Assembly: GCF_000407545.1 (NCBI RefSeq)
Contig: NZ_ASWH01000001.1
Coordinates: forward strand, 667,501-731,500
Direction of reading: 5' to 3'
Source: Enterococcus gilvus ATCC BAA-350
GTDB lineage: Bacteria > Bacillota > Bacilli > Lactobacillales > Enterococcaceae
DNA length: 64,000 nt
Numbering within the stretch: the first letter of the stretch is position 1; each line of letters starts with the position of its first letter. The notes under the pieces are model-generated. The model made no database searches and had not been told where the DNA came from. It saw only the letters and a list, made by a program, of their open reading frames with translations. The translations under genes and the position numbers were made by a program. Shown piece by piece: positions 1-7,061 of this stretch.

Positions 1-39
1 TTAATCATGATGTCGTAGGTTCGAGTCCTACTGCCGGAG
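1..39 (+). tRNA. tRNA-Asn (GTT), 3' part only, cut by window edge
   Basis: The first 39 bases are identical to the 3' portion of the complete tRNA-Asn at 23225-23298: end of the anticodon loop, variable loop, T arm and the acceptor 3' strand TGCCGGA with discriminator G. The 5' half lies outside the window. A terminator hairpin follows directly. Confidence 0.93.
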
Positions 40-45
40 TTTTCG

Positions 46-76
46 AAGACAGCCTTTTATAGGTTGTCTTTTTTTA
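46..76 (+). terminator. Rho-independent terminator of the tRNA-Asn
   Basis: The arms AGACAGCC (47-54) and GGTTGTCT (62-69) pair around a short loop. A run of T follows, ending near 76. It lies seven bases after the tRNA. Confidence 0.8.
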
Positions 77-142
77 TGTTTGAGCAAATTGTTTAATGGA
101 TTAAGGGAATAGTGCTATCCTCAAGGTGAGGTGAGGATAACT

Positions 143-496
143 ATGTATATGAAAATTTCAGATGAATTGGTAGAGCGACTAGGGAAATACAAAGACAGTC
201 GAATCCTTTTGGACTTAGATGATGGTGTAGGGATGTACTCCAAGATGGGAAGCTGCGCATTGAACATCAGCTTCCGCTTATTGATCTTAGACAAAGACCA
301 AGATTACTCAGACTATACAGTGAACGTTGAAAGCCCAATTGGGGAAATTCCAATCAAAGAACATTCAAAATTGTACTTGGAAGACGACATGTCCTTGGTT
401 TTTGATCCACGGATGTCTTTGATCAAACTGAAAAGCCCTAGTGGTATGATTGATGGAAATGTCCAAATCATTGATTTACGCAAAAATAAGGAGTGA
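143..496 (+). CDS. IscA/HesB-like (Fe-S biosynthesis fold) protein lacking the usual cysteines
   Basis: The 117-residue protein resembles the iron-sulfur cluster biosynthesis family (PF01521-like) seen across Lactobacillales. The LDLDDGVG stretch near residues 23-30 and a C-terminal SPSGMIDGN segment are typical. Only one cysteine (Cys38) is present, and the C-terminal Cys-Gly-Cys metal-binding motif of true A-type carriers is absent, so a carrier role is doubtful. An in-frame GTG lies at 131, but it falls in the ribosome binding site GAGGTGAGG. The ATG at 143 has normal spacing and matches the family N-terminus. The gene stands alone between the tRNA terminator and a bidirectional terminator. 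Function is unknown; the family assignment is fairly safe. Confidence 0.8.
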   Translation: MYMKISDELVERLGKYKDSRILLDLDDGVGMYSKMGSCALNISFRLLILDKDQDYSDYTVNVESPIGEIPIKEHSKLYLEDDMSLVFDPRMSLIKLKSPSGMIDGNVQIIDLRKNKE

Positions 497-520
497 GCCT
501 AAATGGCCCACTCCTTATTT
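488..520. terminator. Bidirectional terminator between convergent genes
   Basis: AAGGAGTGAGCC pairs with GGCCCACTCCTT, overlapping the stop codon of the upstream gene. It is followed by a T-rich stretch on the plus strand. The minus-strand flavin reductase gene stops at 519, so the hairpin can serve both transcripts. Confidence 0.7.
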
Positions 521-1139
521 AATTTGGTCTTTCTAAATCAATCGTATTAGCGATATGGCTGTAAGTAGTGCCAGCCAGACGTGCTGCTGGATCAAGGGAG
601 ATCGGGTCGATATACTCTTTTTCCGCATCAAAAACAGCTTCTTCAAACGAATAGTTCAAAACTTCCAGAATGAACAAATCACTGATCACGGTTCCTTCAT
701 GGTCGCTTACAGGAACATATTGATGAAGCCGAACTTCAAAGCGGATAGGAGCTTCCTGGATCGCTGGTACAGCGACTTCTTTGCTGTCTACAAGTGTAAG
801 TCCGCTCTCGGCTAATTCACTTTCCTCAGCAGGCAGAGAAGCTGAGGAGTGGTTCATTTCGGATAGAACCGAGTCGTTCACCATATGGATCACGCCTTCT
901 TTTTGTTGAAGGAGATTTCGTGCAGTGTCCTTCATCTGATGTTCTTTACGATTGATAGAAAGACTGACTAACGGTAGATCCTTCGCCACAACATTGAAAT
1001 AGCTGAAGGGAGCGGCATTCACGACATTCGTTGTGTCATCGATCGTAGTGATCCAAGCGATCGGTCGCGGAATAACGCTGCCTGTCAGAAACTTATAATT
1101 TTGTTTTGTCGTTAGATCCTTTGCAGAGTAGAAGTACAT
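519..1139 (-). CDS. Flavin reductase-like FMN-binding protein
   Basis: This 206-residue protein belongs to the flavin reductase-like (split-barrel FMN-binding) family. The N-terminal segment TGSVIPRPIAWITTID followed by NAAPFSYFNVVAKDLP is the family signature for FMN contact. Such proteins reduce flavin or use FMNH2, often serving partner oxygenases. The start at 1139 was chosen because AAGGAG sits seven bases upstream and the protein then begins just before the fold; the longer frame reading back to 1295 overlaps the preceding gene. It begins ten bases after the stop of the ring-cleaving dioxygenase gene, so the two form an operon, consistent with a joint role in aromatic or quinone detoxification. 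Confidence 0.87.
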   Translation of the reverse strand: MYFYSAKDLTTKQNYKFLTGSVIPRPIAWITTIDDTTNVVNAAPFSYFNVVAKDLPLVSLSINRKEHQMKDTARNLLQQKEGVIHMVNDSVLSEMNHSSASLPAEESELAESGLTLVDSKEVAVPAIQEAPIRFEVRLHQYVPVSDHEGTVISDLFILEVLNYSFEEAVFDAEKEYIDPISLDPAARLAGTTYSHIANTIDLERPN

Positions 1140-1149
1140 AGCGCGCTCC

Positions 1150-2124
1150 TTATTTTCGTTTCTTATTTGCGTCAGAAGTATCGAAGGGGCGAACATACTC
1201 TTCGATTTCTTCTCGTTTTGATTGTAAATGAGGAGGCAATGACAAGATTTCACCTGCGTGATCGTAGGTCTCATCTTGCAAGAAACCAGGGCCATCGGTA
1301 GCTAGTTCAAATAAGACATTTGGTGCTGCCAGGAAGTATTCTGATTGGAAGTAGAAGCGGTCAACGAATCCTGAATTTGGAAATTCTAGGGCATTGATCT
1401 TTTCGATCCAGTCACGAAGCGCGTCATCATCAGCAACACGCAAGGCCAAGTGATGGACATTCCCATAGCCTTCCTGTGCTGGGATCATATCTGGCTGATC
1501 ATCTACAAGGATCGTCGCACCATTTCCGCCTTCACCAACTTCAAATTGATGCAGACTTTCTTCAGCAGCAGTTTCTTTAAAGCCTAATAGGTTTTCTAAA
1601 ACCAGTTTTAAGTGTTCGAATTTTGCCACGGTAACAATGGTTGGGCCTAAGCCGAAGATCGCGTGTTCAGCAGGAACATTTGAATTCTTCCAAGGTGTCC
1701 CGCCGGCAACGCCGTTATTTTTTTCGTCTGATACTAATTGGAACCATTGATCGTCGTAGTCTTGGAATTCTAAATATTTCTTTCCAAAGCGTTCTTTGAT
1801 CTCGCCATGAGCAACTTCTTTTTCTGAGAAGCGTTGAGCCCAGAATGTCAATGAAGCGTCGGTCGGCACACGGAAACCAGTCCGTGAAATACTATTCGTC
1901 CCTTTGCTTCCCTTTGGAATTTGTGGGAAATCAAAGAAGGTCATATCCGTCCCGGGCGCACCAGAATCATCTGTAAAATAAAGGTGATAGGTTTCGATGT
2001 CGTCTTGATTGACTGTTTTTTTAATCATGCGCAAGCCTAAAATATCTGTAAAAAAGCGATAATTTTTTTCGGCGCTGGAAGTCATTGCTGTTACGTGGTG
2101 TAATCCGCGAATTTGTGTATCCAT
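1150..2124 (-). CDS. Ring-cleaving (extradiol-type) dioxygenase, MhqO/MhqA-like glyoxalase fold
   Basis: The 324-residue protein has two vicinal-oxygen-chelate modules. Likely metal ligands are His9 or His10 in GLHHVT, His224 or His225 in NVHHLAL, and Glu273 in LFELATDGPG. Length and motifs match the MhqA/MhqO group that Bacillus uses against catechols and hydroquinones. The start ATG at 2124 has AGGAGGAATAAATT in front. The flavin reductase gene follows in the same operon. A palindrome directly upstream of the ribosome binding site suggests control by a redox- or quinone-sensing repressor. Assignment to family is firm; the real substrate is inferred. Confidence 0.88.
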   Translation of the reverse strand: MDTQIRGLHHVTAMTSSAEKNYRFFTDILGLRMIKKTVNQDDIETYHLYFTDDSGAPGTDMTFFDFPQIPKGSKGTNSISRTGFRVPTDASLTFWAQRFSEKEVAHGEIKERFGKKYLEFQDYDDQWFQLVSDEKNNGVAGGTPWKNSNVPAEHAIFGLGPTIVTVAKFEHLKLVLENLLGFKETAAEESLHQFEVGEGGNGATILVDDQPDMIPAQEGYGNVHHLALRVADDDALRDWIEKINALEFPNSGFVDRFYFQSEYFLAAPNVLFELATDGPGFLQDETYDHAGEILSLPPHLQSKREEIEEYVRPFDTSDANKKRK

Positions 2125-2143
2125 AATTTATTCCTCCTAAACT

Positions 2144-2158
2144 CTTACTAAAAGTAAG
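2144..2158. promoter_or_regulatory. Candidate operator palindrome upstream of the dioxygenase gene
   Basis: CTTACT-AAA-AGTAAG is a perfect 6-bp inverted repeat immediately upstream of the dioxygenase ribosome binding site. TTACT/AGTAA half sites resemble operators of DUF24/HxlR-type (YodB, CatR) quinone-sensing repressors. No such repressor gene is in the window, so the link is inference. Confidence 0.45.
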
Positions 2159-2247
2159 TTTATTGGAAAGCTGATTTTTTAGCAAGAATAATGCCTCGAC
2201 TTGATAATTTTCCAAGGAATCAGTAGGATAGAAACAGGAGGTAGACG

Positions 2248-2889
2248 ATGAAAAAAATTGTATTATTTGATTTAGATGGCACGTTGACCGATTCAAGTGA
2301 AGGCATTTTGAACAGCATTCGCTACATGTTGGAGAAAAAGGGCTTGGCTATTTCTGACACGGAGACACTGCGCAGCTTTATTGGTCCTCCTTTGGCCGAT
2401 TCATTGAAGGCGCTTTACGACATTTCAGAAGCTGAAGCGCAAGAAGCTGTTGAAAGCTACCGTGAGTATTACGCTGATCAGGGAATCAAACAATTAACGG
2501 TGTATCCTGGTGTGGAAAAGCTGCTGACGGATTTGTCAGAGGACTATTCTTTAGCGATCGCGACGTCAAAGCCTGAATTTTTTGCTGAACAGGTGATCGA
2601 GAACACGGGATTGACGAAGTATTTTACTGGAATTTTTGGTGCAGACCTGGCGGGAGACCGTTCAAAAAAAGCTGACGTGATCACGTACGCATTAGAGCAA
2701 TTAGAAGGAGATACGGCGGTGATGGTCGGGGATCGGAAATTTGATATTTTAGGTGCCAAGGACAATCAGTTGAAGAGCATCGGTGTGCTGTATGGCTTCG
2801 GGGATCGGCAGGAATTAGCGGAAGCAGGGGCGGATCTTCTTGTAGAGAAGGCGTTGGAGATTCCTCTCGCCCTTCAAAGATTGTTTTAA
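2248..2889 (+). CDS. HAD-superfamily phosphatase (phosphoglycolate phosphatase/Gph-like)
   Basis: This is a 213-residue HAD hydrolase of subfamily IA type. Motif I is DLDGT with Asp8 and Asp10, motif II ATSKP has Thr106/Ser107, motif III is a lysine near 140-141, and motif IV is GDRKFD with Asp162 and Asp166. A helical cap occupies about residues 15-80. It resembles GpH/YjgH-type phosphatases and the 5'-nucleotidase-annotated HADs of lactic acid bacteria; substrate cannot be told. AGGAGG precedes the ATG. It is monocistronic and ends at a shared terminator facing the LysM gene. Confidence 0.85.
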   Translation: MKKIVLFDLDGTLTDSSEGILNSIRYMLEKKGLAISDTETLRSFIGPPLADSLKALYDISEAEAQEAVESYREYYADQGIKQLTVYPGVEKLLTDLSEDYSLAIATSKPEFFAEQVIENTGLTKYFTGIFGADLAGDRSKKADVITYALEQLEGDTAVMVGDRKFDILGAKDNQLKSIGVLYGFGDRQELAEAGADLLVEKALEIPLALQRLF

Positions 2890-2923
2890 GCAACTTCTAC
2901 AGAAAAAGGACGTTGAAAACAAA

Positions 2924-2950
2924 AAAAATCCCTCAAGCGAGGGATTTTTT
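2924..2950. terminator. Bidirectional terminator
   Basis: AAATCCCTC (2926-2934) pairs with GAGGGATTT (2939-2947) around a 4-base loop. A-rich sequence lies on the left and T-rich on the right. It separates the convergent HAD and LysM genes. Confidence 0.88.
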
Positions 2951-2965
2951 GATCAATTATTCGAC

Positions 2966-3586
2966 TTAGTACCAGCCGTTTGCTTGCCAGAATGCTTGTG
3001 CGCCTTCCCATGAACCATAGCGAGAAGTGACATATTGATCCGCAACACGTTCTTGGTTTGCAGCAGAGTAGTCACCATTTAAGTATGAAGCAGATAATTG
3101 GTAACGTCCAATGTATTGACCGTTTGTTGCAGTGTAAGAACCGCTAGATTCGCGTTGTGCGATCCATTCTTTTGCTGAGCTTGTACTTGCTGGAGCTGAA
3201 GCTTCTGCAGCAGGAGCCGCTGGTTGTTGTGCTTGTTGTACAGGAGCAGCAGCCGGTTGTGCTGGCGCTTCTTGAACAGGTGCTTGTTGTGCAGGTGCAG
3301 GAGCTGCTTGTTCTTGAACAGGAGCAACAGTAGTATTGCCTTTTGCATCTGTGTCGATCGTCAAGTTTTGTCCTTCAAAGATCATATCAACGTTAGAGAT
3401 GTTGTTTTCACTAGCAATTGAATGAACCAAGCTGTTATCGCCTGCAAATTTGATTGAGATTTTTGATAACGTATCACCTGATTGAACAGTGTAATTTTCA
3501 GCTGCATGTGCATCGTTTGTTCCTAGTGCAAATACTGCACCGGCTGTTAGTAAAGTTGTAAGTACAAGAGTTTTTCCAAATTTCAT
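2966..3586 (-). CDS. Secreted LysM protein with C-terminal transglycosylase-like (Apf/IsaA-type) domain
   Basis: The 206-residue protein has a signal peptide (about 1-28, ending AHA), one LysM peptidoglycan-binding domain (about 31-77, YTVQSGDTLSKIS) and a low-complexity Ala/Gln/Pro linker (about 88-136). The C-terminal domain begins at KEWIAQRESSGSY. Glu146 in the RESSGS motif is the likely catalytic residue of this resuscitation-factor/transglycosylase-like fold, as in Lactobacillus Apf and staphylococcal IsaA/SceD. The protein ends in the family hallmark NGWY. The start at 3586 has GGAGG upstream; the longer frame from 3664 would spoil the signal peptide. Role: cell-wall remodelling at the surface. 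It is monocistronic with a long leader. Confidence 0.92.
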   Translation of the reverse strand: MKFGKTLVLTTLLTAGAVFALGTNDAHAAENYTVQSGDTLSKISIKFAGDNSLVHSIASENNISNVDMIFEGQNLTIDTDAKGNTTVAPVQEQAAPAPAQQAPVQEAPAQPAAAPVQQAQQPAAPAAEASAPASTSSAKEWIAQRESSGSYTATNGQYIGRYQLSASYLNGDYSAANQERVADQYVTSRYGSWEGAQAFWQANGWY

Positions 3587-3823
3587 TATGTAAATTCCTC
3601 CAAAAAAGTTTTTAATGTCATCAGTCATTTCGACTACGAGACTTACTTTACCATCCTTCTTCATGTCGTGGGTTATAAACCAGTGACAAGAGGTTACAAG
3701 GAAATGTAGAAATGTAACAAAACATGGAAAAAAGGGGCCTTTTGAAATACTTAATCTCTATTAAGAATGTCTGAATCCCTATGAGGGACAAGGGATTTGC
3801 GAGGTGTTTTTCAGGGGGGATAG

Positions 3824-3838
3824 ATGTAAGCGCTGATA
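3824..3838. promoter_or_regulatory. cre-like / LacI-type operator in the 3587-3957 intergenic region
   Basis: ATGTAAGCGCTGATA matches the central AANCGNT core of catabolite-responsive and LacI-family operators, with two deviations at the right end. It lies about 120 bases before the LacI-family gene start and 240 before the LysM gene, so it may be an autoregulatory site or a CcpA site. Otherwise the 371-base gap holds only the two divergent leaders and no supported gene. Confidence 0.4.
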
Positions 3839-3957
3839 AAAGTTGCAATGTTGACACTCCGTTGTAAAGAATCAGACGATTGTAGGAGCGAAAATCTCGG
3901 AAAAACGACGGATTATTTCTTAAGAAAAGGTAAATGATAGACAAAACGAGGTGAAAC

Positions 3958-4947
3958 ATGGCCATTACGATAAAAGAAATTGCCCGTCTGGCGGGTGTCT
4001 CCGTGACGACGGTCTCTCAGATCCTTAATCAGAAGGGGGGACGCTTCAGCGAAGCAACCAAACAGCGGGTCTTAACGGTGATCGAAGAGCAAAACTATTC
4101 GCCAAATTATTTTGCTTCAAATATCATTGCAAAAAAATCAAAGACGATCGGTGTGATCGTTCCTGATTTTTCAGAACAATTTGCTTCGGCGATCGTCAGA
4201 GAGATCAAACGACACTTGGAAGAGCAAGGGTACTATTTGATCATTTGCGAATCGGATCATGAGTTCGAGAAGGAACAGGTGCTGCTGGAGCAGTTGGCGA
4301 AGATCGCTGTGGAGGGAATTATTCTCTTTACGCCCAATCTATACGATCAGGATCAACGAATCCACAAAGGTCGCTACCAGGAGATCCCAGTTGTTTTTGC
4401 GGATAGGGGACTCAATGAAGGCTATTACGGGACAGTGAAGATCGATGAATTTTCAGGAGTCTATCGGGCCCTCGAGTGGCTGATCGGAGATGGGCATCGC
4501 AGGATCGGCCTTCTGATGGATGATGCAGAGCACTATCATTTAGCGGAACGATTTGACGCATATAGACAGGCGCTGCAGGATCATCAGCTTATAATAGAAG
4601 AAACACACATCAAACAGATGCCTTTGACGATCGAAGGCGGGTATAAAGGCGCTACTGAATTGCTGAGGGAGACAGAGGTGAGTGCGATCTTCTGCTGCGA
4701 TGATATGTTAGCGATTGGGTGTTACCAAGCCGTGTTTGATAGTGGCAGAATGTTGGATCAGGAAATTACGGTGGTAGGCTTCGATGGCGGAGAAGTGACG
4801 CAGATCGTTCGGCCAAAAATAAGGAGTGTCCGTCAGCCTTATAAAGAATTAGGAAATGCTTATGCGGACAAGATTCGAATGGCGATCCAACAGCCAGATC
4901 GCCAAATGGATGACCGGTTGTTCCATGTAAGCTTTGACCCAGAATAA
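3958..4947 (+). CDS. LacI-family transcriptional regulator (orphan)
   Basis: The 329-residue protein has an N-terminal helix-turn-helix (ITIKEIARLAGVSVTTVSQIL, about 3-23), a hinge near 45-60 and a periplasmic-binding-protein-like effector domain to the C-terminus. It resembles sugar-operon repressors of the RbsR/ScrR branch. The ATG at 3958 follows GAGGTG at normal spacing. No sugar uptake or catabolic gene is adjacent: the neighbours are a cell-wall LysM protein and an L,D-transpeptidase, each with its own signals. The regulated genes are therefore unknown, and a cre-like palindrome upstream may be its own operator. Confidence 0.9.
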   Translation: MAITIKEIARLAGVSVTTVSQILNQKGGRFSEATKQRVLTVIEEQNYSPNYFASNIIAKKSKTIGVIVPDFSEQFASAIVREIKRHLEEQGYYLIICESDHEFEKEQVLLEQLAKIAVEGIILFTPNLYDQDQRIHKGRYQEIPVVFADRGLNEGYYGTVKIDEFSGVYRALEWLIGDGHRRIGLLMDDAEHYHLAERFDAYRQALQDHQLIIEETHIKQMPLTIEGGYKGATELLRETEVSAIFCCDDMLAIGCYQAVFDSGRMLDQEITVVGFDGGEVTQIVRPKIRSVRQPYKELGNAYADKIRMAIQQPDRQMDDRLFHVSFDPE

Positions 4948-4962
4948 GCAATGAGAGTAGAG

Positions 4963-4993
4963 AAGCATTTGCGTCAGAGCAAATGCTTTTTTG
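4963..4993 (+). terminator. Terminator after the LacI-family gene
   Basis: AAGCATTTGC pairs with GCAAATGCTT around a 6-base loop, followed by a T run. Confidence 0.87.
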
Positions 4994-5216
4994 TTATGAA
5001 AAAATTACTTTCCCTATAAATCTAGACGAATATTAGTGAAATAGTTCGGTGAATAAGGGGGTGTTCTTGTAATTTCTCTATTTTTAACAAAAAAAGCTCA
5101 ATTTTTTAAGCAATATGGGTTAATTCTTTGGTAGAATATTGGGAGATAAAATGAATTCTTTTTGGCCTTCAGGGTATAGGGGAAAAGAATGATGATGGAA
5201 AAGTGGGGGAGCGTTT

Positions 5217-6620
5217 TTGAAAAGGGTTGGGGAAGTATTTTTTGCGATTGGAACAAGGAAACTCATCATTATTGGTTTGTTGCTTTTATTGGGAGTGGTC
5301 AGTTTTTACTCCTACAAGAGTGTGTATTACGCGGAACGGTTGCTGCCTAAGACAAAAGTAAACGCGATCGATGTTGGCGGACTGACTGTGGAGCAGGCGA
5401 ATGAAAAAATCACGAAAGAGCTGACAGAGGCCCCTTTCGCGATTCGTTTAGACAAGCATTTGTGGAGGGAACTTAAGCGCAGCGATTATGGGTGGTCTAA
5501 AGATCATCGAGAGGCGCTCAAACGGCTGAAACAGGAGCAAAGTCCATTTGCATGGGGCCTGAGCGGATTTGCAAAGCATCAGTACCAGCTGCCGAACACC
5601 TTTGACCGTGGGCAGGTGGAACAATTAGTGGAGGCGTTGAGAATGACGCTTCTAGAAAAAAATGTGACGCGGATTCCGACGAAAAATGCTAGGATCGAGT
5701 GGCAGAATGGGGCATTTAAAATCGTTCCAGAAGAACAAGGGAACACTTTTGACATTGATGCTGTGCAGAATGCTGTAAAACGCGGCTTGGAAGAAGGCCA
5801 GTCGTCAGTAGATGCGGAAAAGTATTATGCTCGGCCGATCATGACAAAAAAGGACGGCACGTTAAAGAAGCAACAGGAAAAATTAAATCAGTTTACTAAA
5901 ATGAAAGCGTCTTACAGGATCAATGGTAAGTCCATCGCCCTTTCTAATGAGGAACTCAGCAGCTGGCTGACCACGAACGAGAATGGAGAAGTGCAGATCG
6001 ATCAAGAAAAGGTCACGCGTTTTGTGACCAAGCTAAACGCAGACTATAATACCCAGGAGAATCCGACACCCTTCACTAGTACAAAACGAGGTGAGGTCTC
6101 TGTACCTATGGGAATCTATGGCTGGTCTATCGACATTCCTGCGGAGGTCCAAGCCTTGAGCGGGGAGATTTTAAAAGGGAAAAATTTTGATCGCACGCCG
6201 ATCGTGACTGGCGATGCACCAACAGTCCAAGCCGGCATCGGCAATACGTATGTAGAAGTCGATCTGCAAAACCAATATATGTGGTATTACAAAGAGGGCA
6301 AGGTCCAGCTAGAAACAGATATTGTCAGCGGGAAGCCATCCACACCAACACCGCCTGGGGTAAATTATGTGACGAGCAAATCAACGGATCAAGTCCTGCG
6401 GGGCTTGAATGAGGACGGCTCCAAGTACGCCAGTCCTGTACGCTATTGGATGCCGATCGACCGGACAGGCGTAGGCATTCATGATTCTGATTGGCAGTAT
6501 GCGTATGGCGGAGATCTCTGGCTATACCGAGGGTCTCACGGGTGTATCAACACGCCGCCAGCTAAAATGGATGAACTTTATCCGATTTTGGAGACAGGAA
6601 CCCCTGTCGTCGTTTTCTAA
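5217..6620 (+). CDS. ldt: L,D-transpeptidase, Ldtfm-like
   Basis: The 467-residue membrane-anchored enzyme forms 3-3 peptidoglycan cross-links. Residues about 16-36 form a signal anchor. They are followed by VanW-like peptidoglycan-binding repeats and a C-terminal YkuD domain, with the catalytic motif SHGCIN and Cys443 close to the end. Length and cysteine position closely match Enterococcus faecium Ldtfm (466 residues, Cys442), an enzyme that can bypass beta-lactam-sensitive D,D-transpeptidases. The start is TTG at 5217; GGGGGAG lies seven bases upstream and no better ATG fits. The gene is monocistronic, ending in a terminator at 6633. Family assignment is firm. Confidence 0.94.
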   Translation: MKRVGEVFFAIGTRKLIIIGLLLLLGVVSFYSYKSVYYAERLLPKTKVNAIDVGGLTVEQANEKITKELTEAPFAIRLDKHLWRELKRSDYGWSKDHREALKRLKQEQSPFAWGLSGFAKHQYQLPNTFDRGQVEQLVEALRMTLLEKNVTRIPTKNARIEWQNGAFKIVPEEQGNTFDIDAVQNAVKRGLEEGQSSVDAEKYYARPIMTKKDGTLKKQQEKLNQFTKMKASYRINGKSIALSNEELSSWLTTNENGEVQIDQEKVTRFVTKLNADYNTQENPTPFTSTKRGEVSVPMGIYGWSIDIPAEVQALSGEILKGKNFDRTPIVTGDAPTVQAGIGNTYVEVDLQNQYMWYYKEGKVQLETDIVSGKPSTPTPPGVNYVTSKSTDQVLRGLNEDGSKYASPVRYWMPIDRTGVGIHDSDWQYAYGGDLWLYRGSHGCINTPPAKMDELYPILETGTPVVVF

Positions 6621-6632
6621 TAGAACAGGAAC

Positions 6633-6665
6633 AAGCATCAGAAAAAAATTCTGGTGCTTTTTTTT
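6633..6665 (+). terminator. Terminator of the L,D-transpeptidase gene
   Basis: AAGCATCAGAA pairs with TTCTGGTGCTT (one G-T pair), followed by eight T. Confidence 0.87.
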
Positions 6666-6754
6666 GTTTAAAGTCGTTTTATTCCCCTAGAATTTTGCGG
6701 GATAAAAACAAGTGATCGGCTTGAGACCAGCAAACAGATAACTGTCACTGACCA

Positions 6755-6797
6755 AAATAGGACGCTTCTTTCATAGAGAAGAAGCGTCCTATTTTTT
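6755..6797 (+). terminator. Second, very strong terminator hairpin with no gene in front
   Basis: A perfect 16-bp stem (6755-6770 with 6779-6794, core TAGGACGCTTCTT) has an 8-base loop and is followed by a T run. The ldt terminator already lies 90 bases upstream. This hairpin may therefore end a short untranslated transcript from about 6666-6754 or serve as a back-up terminator. The rest of the 6621-7042 gap holds only the leader of the dipeptidase gene. Confidence 0.7.
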
Positions 6798-6965
6798 CTT
6801 TGTGGAGGGAAGCTATTCAAAAAAATGACGCATAAAACGACACGATCCAAAAAGCAAGGCACGTGATTAACTGTAAAATCATCCTTATAAATAGACGAAA
6901 ACAGAGAGGTTAAAATAACTGATAAACAATCGATAGACAAATGAATACCGAGGGAGCCAGTTATT

Positions 6966-7061
6966 ATGAGCGTTGCCGTTTTCGTTTATGAACAGCCTAA
7001 AGGGCTAAAAAAGATACTCAATAAAGGAAAGAAGGAAAACACATGTGTACGACAGTTTTAG
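6966..7061 (+). CDS. Possible 31-residue upstream ORF overlapping the dipeptidase start
   Basis: A small frame starts at ATG 6966 behind GAGGGAG at about ten bases spacing. It encodes a basic peptide (KGLKKILNKGKKEN in its middle) and stops at 7061, 16 bases past the ATG of the dipeptidase gene in another frame. The arrangement would allow translational coupling. There is no recognisable homology and it may be chance. Confidence 0.3.
   Translation: MSVAVFVYEQPKGLKKILNKGKKENTCVRQF

Noticed and set aside
3140..3320. Repeat-rich stretch that looks like tandem repeats or a small CRISPR
   Set aside because: It encodes the Ala/Gln/Pro linker of the LysM protein; unit lengths are irregular and no spacer-repeat pattern exists.
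3648..3965. Minus-strand open frame of 105 codons in the gap before the LacI gene
   Set aside because: It has no ribosome binding site, no family resemblance, and covers the promoter region and cre-like site.
6668..6940. Minus-strand open frame of 90 codons between ldt and the dipeptidase gene
   Set aside because: It runs through the perfect terminator hairpin at 6755-6797 and has no plausible start signal.
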